Shown here piece by piece: positions 34,253 through 43,895 of a stretch of DNA of 44,004 bases (the first letter of the stretch is position 1; the number at the start of each line of letters is the position of its first letter). Both the position numbers and the translations under genes were made by a program. Origin of the DNA: an uncultured Saprospiraceae bacterium (GTDB taxonomy: Bacteria; Bacteroidota; Bacteroidia; Chitinophagales; Saprospiraceae). The notes below the pieces were generated by a model. That model was not told where the DNA came from and did not search any database. It saw nothing but the letters and a program-made list of their open reading frames with translations. Location of the stretch: positions 1-44,004 of the forward strand of contig CAKZTD010000050.1 in assembly GCA_937921595.1 (NCBI GenBank). Direction: 5' to 3'.

Positions 34253-37200
34253 TTATCGAACCAGTGTTACATCGCCTTTAAAAATAATTACTTCTCCGTC
34301 GATAAATTCAACAGCTGCCCAGTAAACGAAAACAGCAGGATTCATTGGCTCCCCTCTGAACATTCCATCCCAACCATGTGCAGGATCATCTGGCATAAAA
34401 TCATAGTCTTCAAAAATTAATTCTCCCCATCGATCAAAGACTTGGAAAGTACTGATGTTTTTCACCGTTTTCATATCAGAAAAAATATGAAAAATATCAT
34501 TGATCCCATCATCATTCAAAGGACTAAAAACATTTGGAATATAAATCCCTCTGTCCTTGCGAACGCGTAAGGTTATATCATCCGTCGCAGGGCAACCATT
34601 TTCATTACTAATAGTAATGGTATAGGTCGTTGTCTGATGAGGAAAAGCATATGGCTCTAAACAATCATCGCAAGACAAAGTAGAAGATGGAGTCCAAACA
34701 ATCGAAGATAAAGCCCATTCTGGAATGTTTGAAAAAGCTTGAAGTTGAACGGTATCTCCTAGTGAAATCTCTAAGTCCAAATCTAATTCAACAGCTATAT
34801 CATCAGGATATGGAATGTTTACAAATTCTTCATATTCACATCCTTTTACATCCTGTACAACCAGTTCGTAAGAACCTGGATCTAATGAGAAAAAGTAAGT
34901 TACATCATAGAAATTTTCACCTCCATCAATAGAATAAACATAAGGCTCCTCTCCTCCTAGAACATTTAAAATTTCAATACTTCCAACATCCCCAGGACAA
35001 GGCGGCGGTATTATTTCTAAATTAAAACCAGCAGGTACATTATTATCTGCTAAAACAAAAACATTCTCTATCTCCGTACATCCGTTTTCAATATTGGTAA
35101 CCAATAAAGAATAAGGCCCAGCTTCGTTAACTGTCGGAGTTAACGTGTTTCCACCATTAACAATCCCTGAACCTTGCCATTGATAATTAAAAATAAAACC
35201 AGTTGAAGATCCCGTACCATCCAAAGTTATGGAAGGTGTTACGCAATCCAATTGATCGTCAACCGTAGCAACCGCATCTGGCGTTTCAAGGTCTGCTTCT
35301 ACAATAACTTCCGTTGATTCATCACAACCATTTTCCAGATTTAAAATATTTAAAACATAAGTTCCTGGTGCATTTACCGTCGCCTCTAAATCATCGGCAC
35401 TCACAATTCCTATTCCGTTTGCTGCCGTCCAGGTGTATTCAAAATTGCCGTTCCCAGAAGTATTCACGCCATTAAGATTGATCTCAGAAACATAACAATT
35501 GAGTACATCCGGTGGCGTAATGAATAAACTTGGTGGCGTGAAATTTTCATCGACATTATATACTTGCGTATCTGTACATCCATTAATCACATTGGTTACT
35601 AACAATTCATACGTTCCGGTTTGATTTACTTCAATTTCAGAATTGTTTACATCTGTTGTGATATTTCCATTTGTGGTAGACCAAGCAAAAATTAATTCTG
35701 AAAAAGGAACTGAATTTTCACCATTTAAAACCACTGCATTATTATCGCAATTTAATTCCAATGGGCCAATGCCATCGATTGCTGCTAAAGGATCATTGAC
35801 ATCTTCTTCGACTGTTACCAGATCCTGAGACACACAGTTATTTTCATTATTGGTAACGATGATCGTATACACTCCCGGCTCTGTTACTTCAACCTGAAGG
35901 TCTTCCGAAATCGGAGTATTATTTGAATCTTGCCACTCGTAAGAAATCGTTGGTCCTTGTTCAGAATTAGAAGCATCAAGGATAACCGATCCGACAGCAC
36001 ATGTTAAAACATCGGCTTCCGCTGCTACGGCTACAGGCAAGTCAGCATCCGGAATAATTTCCACCTGATCACTTGCCGAACAGCCATTTTCAAGATTAGT
36101 AACGACCAATGTATATTGCCCTGCAGCACCTACAGTAATATCTGCTGATTGACCAACTGGATCATTATTATTATCAAACCATTCGTAACTAAAATCGACA
36201 CCATTATTTGCGGAACCATTTAATTGGACTTGAGTAATCAAACAAGTCAGTGTATCATTTTCACCAGCGATGGCTTCTGGATTTTCAATATCCTGCGGAA
36301 CTTCTACGGAAGCGGAAGTGGTACATCCATTATCTGTATCGGTTACAATGACGGTGTAAACCCCAGGCATTCCGACCATCAAGTCTGCATCATTACTCAG
36401 GAAAATCTCATTAGGATCTAGCCATTCGAAATCAATATTTCCGCTGACACTTGAAGAACTTCCAGCATCAATTAAAACTTCTGAAACATTACAATTCAAT
36501 ACACCAATTTCTGTTGCAATCGCTGTAGGAATGTTTTCGTCCGGAACAACTTCTACCTCATCTTCGGAGCTACATCCATTTATATTATTGGTGATAATTA
36601 TCGTATATATTCCCGTTTCAGAAACTTGAATTTGAGGTTCATTTGCAATAGGCGCACCTGACTCATTTAGCCATTGATATGAAATATTTTGTCCTGAGGA
36701 AGCACCTGCATCTAAAGTTATTTCACTAACATCACAAGTCAGAATTCCTCCTTCTCCAGCATCAGCAATTGGTGATTCTATATTTTGGTCAATGACAATT
36801 GTTTCAGAAATCTCGCAACCATTTTCAGTGTTAAAAACAGTCAAAGTATAAGTCCCTGGATTATTGGTAACATAAACAGAATCATTACTAACAACCTGCC
36901 CATTCATGTTTGTCCATTCATATTCAAAATTAAAACCACTACTTGTACCAGAACCACCTAAGATAATTTCTGTTTCTTCACAAGTCAATAAGCCGCCCAT
37001 TCCTACATCGACTTGAGGGTATAATACATCTTGGTCGATGATTGCCTGCGCAGAAGTTTCACAATTGTTTGCACTATTAAAAACAACCAAAGTATAAGTA
37101 TCTGGAATATCGGTTTCAAAAAACTGTTCCGTACCAACGATCTCGTTATTTGAATTGAGCCATTGATAAGTAATGGTATTTCCAGAAGTAGTATTTGTAC

Positions 37201-40200
37201 TTCCAAGAGTAATTATTGAAACATTACAATCTAAAATACCGCCAGTTCCTGGATCAGCAATCGGAACATTCGTATCTAATAAAACTTCAACGGTAGACGT
37301 ATGTTCACAACCATTTTCAGCAGTTACCAACAATGTATAAACACCTGCCATGTTTACCGTCACTGTAGAATCCGTTCCTATAGTAATGTCATTATTATCA
37401 AACCATTCATAAGTCAAATCCCCCATGCTGGAAATCGAACCCGAGCCATCTAATAAAGCCTCTGTCTCTTCACAAGTCAGGGTTGGGCTGTTACCAGGAA
37501 TGGCCTGAGGTGTATCAATATTTTGAGAAACTTCAACCGAAGAACTTGTTGAACATCCGTTGTTCGTATCCGTCACTATCAAGGTATAAGTTCCTGGTTC
37601 GTTTACTGTAATTTCTAAATCTTCATTTAATGGAACATCATTCGCATCCAACCATTGGTAGGAAATATTTGATCCGGCACTTGAATTAAAACCACTTAAA
37701 GTCGCTTCTAAAATATCACAGGTCAATAATGATCCAGGGCCAGCATCTGCTGTTGGAAGATTTTCATCGGGAACGACCAAAACCGTAGACAGTGCTGTAC
37801 AACCATTGTTTTCATTGGTGACGACTAAAGTATATTCTCCAGCTTCATCGACCACCGCAGTTATTTCAGTACTTACTGTTACATTTCCGGCATTGGTCCA
37901 AACGTAGGAAATATTATTCCCCGTGGAAGATCCTGCGCCATTTAGAGTCACCGTTTCTGTATCGCAAGTCAAGGTATTTGGAGGACCAGCATTGGCCAGT
38001 GGTGGTAAAATATCTTCTTCAACTTCAACAGTTATACTTTCTGTACAGGTACTTTCTAAATCAGTAATCACCAAAGTATAAGTCCCGATCAGAGAAACAT
38101 CAAGTAAAGGATCTACTCCAATTTCTACACTATTTCCATCTAACCATTGATAAGATAGTTCTCCATTTGAAGAAGAACTTGATCCATCTAAAAGGACTGA
38201 TAAATTTTCGCAAGTCAGAATACCATCTATCTCCACAACGACTTGAGGTGTATTGAAATTCGCATCGACAATTACTGTTGATTCATTGGAACATCCATTC
38301 ATCTGATCAGTAACGACTAAGGTAAAAGTTCCTTGATCCGTCACTTCGATTTCTGAAATATCTCCAATTGCTATTCCGTTTGAGTCCAACCATTGATAGT
38401 CTAAATCGTTGGTTCCGGTCGAAGCATTTCCATTTAAAAAAGCAGAAGAAATGGTACAATTTAAAAGGCCATCTACTTCCGGTAAAGCTACTGGATCTGT
38501 AATATCCTGATCAACTTCAACAGTGGTCAAAGCCGTACATCCATTTTCTGCATCGGTAATCATTAAGGTATAGATCCCCACTGCTTCTATTTCAAGATTG
38601 CTTGTGCTCCCAATTGAAATATTCGATGGATCAAACCATTCATAACCGAGTGTTCCAAGACCAGTTGAAGCAGAACCATCTAATTCTAAATTTAGAACTT
38701 CGCAAGTTAAAACTCCATCAACAATTGCCTGTGGATTAGGTGTTTCAATATTTTCTAAAACCTCAACACTGGTTTCTTCCGTACAGCCATTTGCTCCGTT
38801 TGTAATAATCAAAACATAGGTTCCAGGAGTTTCGACTTCAAGCATCGCTTCATTTCCTAAATCTATTCCATCGCTATCTTGCCATTCAAAAATCACATTA
38901 CCTGAAGCTGTAGAATTTGAAGCATTTAGTTCAACAATCATAGTTTCACAAGTCAATAATTCTGGATCTAAAACATCCGGTTGAGGCGCTTCCATATTTT
39001 CTAAAACCTCTACAGACATTTGAGAGACACAGCCATTGTCTGTATCGGTTATGATCAAAGTATAAATTCCAGGTTCGGTCACCGTAGTTGTAGCTTCGAC
39101 TGAAATTTCTTGGTCATTTTCATCAATCCATTGATAGGTGATCGTACCGTTTCCTGATGAAGCACTGCCATCGATAATTGAACTCGCATTATTACAATCA
39201 ATCACACCATCTACAATCGCATCGACTTCAGGAACATTGGCATCGGCCTCAATTTGTACTTGTGCTGTAGACGTACAGCCATTATCTTCGTTCGTCACTA
39301 TCAAAGTAAAAGTTCCGGCTTCTGAAACCTCGATAGATACTTCCGAGCCAATATTTACATTTGACTCATTCAACCATTCATAAGAAATATTGTCTCCGGT
39401 ACTCGAAGCACTGGCATCTAAAATCGCTGAAATTTCATCACAGTTTAGCATTCCATTTTCACCAGGATCAGCGATAGGTTCTTCCATATTTTCATCGACA
39501 GTAACTTGCGTCTGAGCAGTACAACCATTAAAATCATCCGTAATAATTAAAGTATAAGTCCCAATATTTTCTACTTCAAAATTCGGGTCTGTACTCACCT
39601 CAATTCCTCCAGCATCTAACCATTGATAAGTAATGACTCCTGCCCCTGATGAAGTCGTTCCATCCAAAGTAACGAGTCCCGTTTCACAAGTCAGGATTCC
39701 TGAGACTGTAGCTTCTGGATTTGGTTCTTCAATATTTTCAATCACTTCAACTTCGGTTTGAGCAGTACATCCATTTTCAGTATCCGTAATAATTAAAGTG
39801 TAAGTTCCAGGATTAGCAACTTCAACTTCAGATTCGACTCCGATCTCGGTTACACCATCCAGCCATTGATAAGTAATATTGGTTCCAGTCGAACCAGCGC
39901 CATTTAACAAAACGACTGTTTCCAAACACCCAAGAGGACCTGCTGCAATTGCTTCTGGAATTGGGTCTTGAATATCTTGTTCAACCATCGCAGAAATTTC
40001 AGCGGTACATCCTGTTTGACCATCGGTAATAATCAGTGTGTAAGTCCCAGCATCGCTAACATCAATTTGTGATTCTGTACTTAATGAATCTCCATTTTCA
40101 GCAAGCCATTGATAGGTGATCGTTCCACTTCCTGTCGAAGCAGCTCCATCAATGGAAACCATTATTTCATCGCAGTTTAAAATACCAGAAGGTTCAGCAA

Positions 40201-43200
40201 CGGGCACTGGCGGAGTAATTTCCTGTTCAACTTCAACAGTAATACTTTCTGTACAACCATTACTATCATCGGTAATCACTAAGGTATAAGTTCCCGGTTC
40301 CATGACGTTTTGAGTAACACTGGTACCGATCTCCATTCCATTATTATCAAGCCATGAATATCCAATCGTACCTGCTCCAGTTGATCCTGAAGCATCCAAC
40401 ATAATTTCTGTTTCATTACAATTCAAAATTCCTCCAATTGCATTCGGAACTGGTGGTGTTATATTTTCATCAACTGAAACCGCTGTCTCTGCACTACATC
40501 CATTTTGGAGATTTGTCACCACCAAAGTATAGCTCCCTGTATTTTCTACATTTGTAATCGTATCAGTACTAATTTGCATTCCGTTTCCATCTAACCAAAC
40601 AAAGGATAAAGAATCACCACCTGAAGAATTAGAACCATCGATGCTCACCATTAATTCATCACAAGTCAATATTCCAACAACAGTAGCTTCTGCTATAGGA
40701 GGCAATGCATCTTGACTAATCGTAACTACTGCTTCGGATGTGCAACCCAAAGAATCTGTCACCATTACCGTATGCAATCCCGCAGATAAATTTGTTGGAT
40801 CTTCTTCTGTTGAACCATTGTCCCAGAGATAAGTATATCCTGGTGTTCCACCATTAACGGTTAGATCTGCGCTTCCAGAAAGTGAATCCAAACAATCTAC
40901 TCCACCGATAGGAACTATGTTCGCAATGATGGAATCTGAAGCTAGAATTTCTGCGCTATCTATATGTGTACAGCCGTTCATGTCCGTGACCGTCACGGTA
41001 TAAATTCCAGGTCCAAGGTTGTCAATATCTTCGGTAAATAAACCATTACTCCAAGCGTAAGAATATTCTGGACTTCCTCCAGTCATGAGTAAATCAATAC
41101 TTCCATCAAAATTTCCAGCACAAGAAACAGGGTCAGGAATGACAAAGGAATTGAAAATTGTTGGCAAAATTATTCCACTTCCATCTCCAATTCCAGGACA
41201 ACCATTTACAAAAATGCCGCCTATTGTATAAGTTCCTAATTCAGTTGCTAAAAGAAAATATGGATTGTCAGTAATGCCAATAACCGGTGGTTGAGGAATA
41301 CCGTCAATAAGGTAAGTCAAATCCCAAGGTCCCATTCCTGTAAAAGTAACCGTCAACAGTCCGGTAGGATTTCCTTCACAAACTTCTGCAAAACCTTCAA
41401 TGACTGCATAGGCTTCTTCAGCTACAGTAACGGTAGAAGTTGATATCACCCCATTCCCACATTCATCAGTTACGGTAACCGTAAAAATTTGAGTTCCAGT
41501 TATTGCATCTATAGTTGTTGTTGGGTTAGTGCTGCCATTACTCCATTGGTAAGAATAACCGGGAACGCCTCCAAAAACATCTGCAAAAAGTGTAGTTGAG
41601 GTTTCATTACAAAATTCTAAATCTGGAGTTTCAACAAATAATTCTGGAACATCAGAAATGAGTATTTCAATTGCTGCATCTTGGCAAGTACATGGATTGT
41701 CTAACTCAAGAATTAAAGTTTCTGTTCCTTCAGTTATAAAATCTTCGTAGATAGAAAGCGGTAATAAAAATTGAGTCTGACCAGCAGGTATCGTGATAAA
41801 AGGTGGGAGACTAGAATAATCTTGTCCATCGGTTGCTGTACTTAAAGATGAAACCGTAAAATAAACATCAACCGGTAATGAGATATTAGAATCTGCAGGT
41901 CTCTCAAAAATAATATATCCATCTCCCTGACATCCTTCATAGGCAATACCTGTAGCACCTAAACCTGGTAAATCAATATCCATAGAAACAGCTCCTCCGA
42001 GGTTAAAACTATTGGCTTCAAGAAAAACAGCAGAGTCAAAAATACCATCATTCACATCTCCAACTACCATTCTAATGTGGTAGGTTTCACAAGCTTGAAC
42101 ATTTGCTGTGGCCGTTAAAACTGTTGTAAAACCATCGTACTCAATGTCCATCTCTGCGGCTCCTGGATTATTTAAATCTGCAGGAACACATCCATTAGCA
42201 TTTTGAGGTTGACCAATAGGAACATTATCAACATAATAAGCCGCATTCGATTGAATATTTACTGCATCTATTGAAACTTCCTGTCCTGTCCCAGGTACCA
42301 AAGCTATATTTTCACCACCATTTGAATATGGGCCATTAAAGCCTGGACCACTGATAAAAAAACCAAAGACGTCACTGAAGTTTTGAAATACATAATCACA
42401 ATATTCATCAGAGGCAAAAACGTAATTAAATTCTATTGTATTAACAACCGGAGTGAAATCAAATTCAATTCCTACCGCATCAAATACACTCCCATTCGCC
42501 AAAGTATTTAAATCGATATCACCAGAGCCATCAAAAAAGTCTGTGGTAATATTGGTCACATTATTTGGTCCTGCTGAATTTGCGATATTTCCAGAAGCTA
42601 AAATTACTCCTGTCTCTAAACTAATGGAAGAAGTACCACTAGAAAAGGTTCCCATTCCCTGAGTGTTGCCAATTGCCTGAACATTGCTAATATCGAAACA
42701 GCCTCCGCCAATTAAAACGTCTTCGATTAGTTCCTGAGCAGATTGCCCTCCTGAAGTTGAGATTCCCATTAAACTAAGCGCATTACTTTCCTCTTCAATT
42801 TCTGCTTTTGAAATGGAAAGTGTTGCAAATAATGATTTTTTATTTTTAAAATTTGAGTACTGAATAATGATCTTTTCCCTTTCATGCTGAGCAATCAACT
42901 CCATCTGATCCTCTCCTATTCCTGTTTTTTGATTTTGAAAAAATCCTAAGTTACAATCCGCTTCAATTTCTTGACTACTAATCCAAAGATGATAAGTTGA
43001 ACCTACCTCAAGATTTGTAAGAACAATAGATTCGTTTGCATTATTGATGGCAATGGTATGACGAGAATGATCTGAATTCACCTCAAGTGAATCAGTTTCG
43101 TAAAGGAAGTTTGTTTGCGTTACACCTGCATAATTTTTTATACAAAAATTAATGCTTAGCACTAGGGTAATCAGAGCAATTTTTAAAACGTGGGGGCAGT

Positions 43201-43204
43201 TCAT
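34253..43204 (-). CDS. Giant surface adhesin P3: choice-of-anchor-L, Calx-beta, SprB and PKD/Ig-like repeats, CHU_C tail
   Basis: A 2983-residue exported protein. A signal peptide (~1-26) is followed by an N-terminal domain, then a choice-of-anchor-L domain ~155-410 (LIEDVLIGGGCFDISNV, YVFASDEYCDYV, FGFFISGPGFNGPYS). Next are a Calx-beta-like domain ~415-530, two Ig-like domains, and two SprB repeats ~680-830 (GGSPEYSYAWSNG, GIYTVTVTD). The stalk has 23 PKD/Ig-like modules ~832-2719. One SprB-like repeat, a connector with LSCDDCLEP, and a CHU_C tail (PNVFSPLNDDGINDIF, FQVFDRWGELIFE, GWDGMFRGE) complete it. Head type matches P1; stalk and tail match both P1 and P2. Residues 436-2786 contain no Lys or Arg by eye. 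The protein probably acts on the cell surface as an adhesin or matrix component after T9SS export. The ligand is unknown. Confidence 0.93.
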   Translation of the reverse strand: MNCPHVLKIALITLVLSINFCIKNYAGVTQTNFLYETDSLEVNSDHSRHTIAINNANESIVLTNLEVGSTYHLWISSQEIEADCNLGFFQNQKTGIGEDQMELIAQHEREKIIIQYSNFKNKKSLFATLSISKAEIEEESNALSLMGISTSGGQSAQELIEDVLIGGGCFDISNVQAIGNTQGMGTFSSGTSSISLETGVILASGNIANSAGPNNVTNITTDFFDGSGDIDLNTLANGSVFDAVGIEFDFTPVVNTIEFNYVFASDEYCDYVFQNFSDVFGFFISGPGFNGPYSNGGENIALVPGTGQEVSIDAVNIQSNAAYYVDNVPIGQPQNANGCVPADLNNPGAAEMDIEYDGFTTVLTATANVQACETYHIRMVVGDVNDGIFDSAVFLEANSFNLGGAVSMDIDLPGLGATGIAYEGCQGDGYIIFERPADSNISLPVDVYFTVSSLSTATDGQDYSSLPPFITIPAGQTQFLLPLSIYEDFITEGTETLILELDNPCTCQDAAIEILISDVPELFVETPDLEFCNETSTTLFADVFGGVPGYSYQWSNGSTNPTTTIDAITGTQIFTVTVTDECGNGVISTSTVTVAEEAYAVIEGFAEVCEGNPTGLLTVTFTGMGPWDLTYLIDGIPQPPVIGITDNPYFLLATELGTYTIGGIFVNGCPGIGDGSGIILPTIFNSFVIPDPVSCAGNFDGSIDLLMTGGSPEYSYAWSNGLFTEDIDNLGPGIYTVTVTDMNGCTHIDSAEILASDSIIANIVPIGGVDCLDSLSGSADLTVNGGTPGYTYLWDNGSTEEDPTNLSAGLHTVMVTDSLGCTSEAVVTISQDALPPIAEATVVGILTCDELMVSIDGSNSSGGDSLSFVWLDGNGMQISTDTITNVENTGSYTLVVTNLQNGCSAETAVSVDENITPPVPNAIGGILNCNETEIMLDASGSTGAGTIGYSWLDNNGMEIGTSVTQNVMEPGTYTLVITDDSNGCTESITVEVEQEITPPVPVAEPSGILNCDEIMVSIDGAASTGSGTITYQWLAENGDSLSTESQIDVSDAGTYTLIITDGQTGCTAEISAMVEQDIQDPIPEAIAAGPLGCLETVVLLNGAGSTGTNITYQWLDGVTEIGVESEVEVANPGTYTLIITDTENGCTAQTEVEVIENIEEPNPEATVSGILTCETGLVTLDGTTSSGAGVITYQWLDAGGIEVSTDPNFEVENIGTYTLIITDDFNGCTAQTQVTVDENMEEPIADPGENGMLNCDEISAILDASASSTGDNISYEWLNESNVNIGSEVSIEVSEAGTFTLIVTNEDNGCTSTAQVQIEADANVPEVDAIVDGVIDCNNASSIIDGSASSGNGTITYQWIDENDQEISVEATTTVTEPGIYTLIITDTDNGCVSQMSVEVLENMEAPQPDVLDPELLTCETMIVELNASNSTASGNVIFEWQDSDGIDLGNEAMLEVETPGTYVLIITNGANGCTEETSVEVLENIETPNPQAIVDGVLTCEVLNLELDGSASTGLGTLGYEWFDPSNISIGSTSNLEIEAVGIYTLMITDAENGCTALTTVEVDQDITDPVALPEVDGLLNCTISSAFLNGNASTGTNDLDYQWLDSNGIAIGDISEIEVTDQGTFTLVVTDQMNGCSNESTVIVDANFNTPQVVVEIDGILTCENLSVLLDGSSSSSNGELSYQWLDGNSVEIGVDPLLDVSLIGTYTLVITDLESTCTESITVEVEEDILPPLANAGPPNTLTCDTETVTLNGAGSSTGNNISYVWTNAGNVTVSTEITAVVDEAGEYTLVVTNENNGCTALSTVLVVPDENLPTADAGPGSLLTCDILEATLSGFNSSAGSNISYQWLDANDVPLNEDLEITVNEPGTYTLIVTDTNNGCSTSSSVEVSQNIDTPQAIPGNSPTLTCEETEALLDGSGSISSMGDLTYEWFDNNDITIGTDSTVTVNMAGVYTLLVTAENGCEHTSTVEVLLDTNVPIADPGTGGILDCNVSIITLGSTNTTSGNTITYQWLNSNNEIVGTEQFFETDIPDTYTLVVFNSANNCETSAQAIIDQDVLYPQVDVGMGGLLTCEETEIILGGSGTSSGFNFEYEWTNMNGQVVSNDSVYVTNNPGTYTLTVFNTENGCEISETIVIDQNIESPIADAGEGGILTCDVSEITLDAGASSGQNISYQWLNESGAPIANEPQIQVSETGIYTIIITNNINGCSSEDEVEVVPDENIPTAIATEIGVLNCNVSEVLIDAGSSSSVSGNIDFEWLDPNEIFLSNDADLMVGMPGVYTVIVTDTDNGCTTSASVEVPQDIENPEAIAGENDTLTCLITQVQLNGSANNGVDFSYEWFDNNNDPVGQSADITVGAAGQYTLVVTNLENGCSASDQVEIIPDADLPVAVAAEADVLTCAVGSVILDASNSEQGPTISYEWQDSNNTPISEDLQVEVTEPGVYTIIVTNNENNCVSQDLVTVEEDVNDPLAAIDGIGPLELNCDNNAVVLNGENSVPFSELIFAWSTTNGNITTDVNNSEIEVNQTGTYELLVTNVINGCTDTQVYNVDENFTPPSLFITPPDVLNCYVSEINLNGVNTSGNGNFEYTWTAANGIGIVSADDLEATVNAPGTYVLNILNLENGCDESTEVIVEADLETPDAVATVDDQLDCVTPSITLDGTGSSTGFIFNYQWQGSGIVNGGNTLTPTVNEAGPYSLLVTNIENGCTEIENVFVLADNNVPAGFNLEIIPPPCPGDVGSIEILNVLGGEEPYVYSIDGGENFYDVTYFFSLDPGSYELVVQDVKGCEYEEFVNIPYPDDIAVELDLDLEISLGDTVQLQAFSNIPEWALSSIVWTPSSTLSCDDCLEPYAFPHQTTTYTITISNENGCPATDDITLRVRKDRGIYIPNVFSPLNDDGINDIFHIFSDMKTVKNISTFQVFDRWGELIFEDYDFMPDDPAHGWDGMFRGEPMNPAVFVYWAAVEFIDGEVIIFKGDVTLVR
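35048..40707 (-). repeat. P3 stalk: 23 coding modules of about 82 residues
   Basis: Same module pattern as P1 and P2. The last twelve modules (12-23) correspond one-to-one with P1 14-25 and P2 13-24, including individual oddities such as the inserted loop in P3 module 14 and the NNC end in module 20. The first eleven modules are closer to one another and prefer YQWLD over YEWFD, suggesting separate amplification in P3. Confidence 0.88.
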
Positions 43205-43500
43205 GCAATAAGGTTTTCGGTTCTCTAATTTTAATATACTACAATACTTTAGCTTGCTTATTTTTAAATAAACAAACCTTTACAGCTCAACACATTGGTA
43301 TGCTGCAATGAAAAGAATCCATAGCTAAATATAAAAATTAGGGAAACGGCGCACGATTTACTTGTACAGATGGGAGTTTTTTTTGCCTATATATTATTCA
43401 AATTCTGTGCAAGTAAGATCAAATATAAGAAATCTAAGTCCAATTGTTTTAAAAATGGTTCTTTTTTGTAATGTGTAAGTCATTTTGGATTTTAACACAC

Positions 43501-43531
43501 AAAAGGAATTGTAAAAAACAATAGTCCTTTT
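43501..43531. terminator. Terminator-like hairpin
   Basis: AAAAGGA pairs with TCCTTTT, and inside it ATTGT pairs with ACAAT around an A-rich loop, with a two-base bulge. A T-run follows on the plus strand. No gene ending here is recognised on either strand. Confidence 0.4.
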
Positions 43532-43570
43532 TCATATAATAATGGAGCGGGTAAACCCTATGAGTAAACT

Positions 43571-43840
43571 TTTCAAAAGCATGATAAAAAACGAATTCAT
43601 TTTTTTCGCCGATTCTTTTTGTCTTGGCACAAAAAGAACCAAAAAATCCAAGGCTGTATACTTTTTTTAAAGCAAAAATCAGTTCAATATCCTAAATTCT
43701 AAAAACTCGTCTTTTGAGTTTCTGATTTGATTCTAAACATAACAGCGGCTCAAACAGTTTATAATTTTCAACGGATTTTGAACTAATTTCCACTAAAAAG
43801 TAAAAGGCCGATCCATACTTTGCCTTTCGTATTGAAAAGC
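43571..43840 (+). repeat. Dispersed repeat family 2, copy B, interrupted
   Basis: Carries the same ordered segments as copy A (34014-34190), including ATTCATTTTTTTCGCCGATTC and CACAAAAAGAACCAAAAAA. The two arms that form the central palindrome in copy A are separated by about 120 bp: left arm remnant near 43651-43668, right arm ACTAAAAAGTAAAAGGCC at 43792-43809. Confidence 0.65.
43676..43789. mobile_element. 114-bp MITE-like insertion with 17-bp terminal inverted repeats
   Basis: The left end AAATCAGTTCAATATCC and the complement of the right end, AAATTAGTTCAAAATCC, match at 15 of 17 positions. The element sits exactly between the arms of the palindrome of repeat family 2, copy B, and is absent from copy A. 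An internal hairpin AAACTC-GTCTTTT-GAGTTT is present. No coding capacity and no clear target-site duplication were seen. Confidence 0.55.
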
Positions 43841-43852
43841 AATTTAAACAAA

Positions 43853-43895
43853 AAAAGGCTGAGAAATTACCAGAAGTAATTGTTCTCAACCTTTT
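43853..43895 (-). terminator. Intrinsic-terminator-like hairpin
   Basis: AAAAGG/CCTTTT, TGAGAA/TTCTCA and ATTAC/GTAAT stack into one stem with a five-base loop, one mismatch and a TG bulge. On the minus strand it is followed by a run of seven T, so it would best end a leftward transcript entering from beyond the right edge. No gene for that transcript is visible in the last 100 bp. Confidence 0.55.

Noticed and set aside
12000-42000. Many 60-90 codon frames opposite the adhesin genes
   Set aside because: They recur at the module period because the antisense of the repeated coding pattern stays open; they have no starts, promoters or domains of their own.
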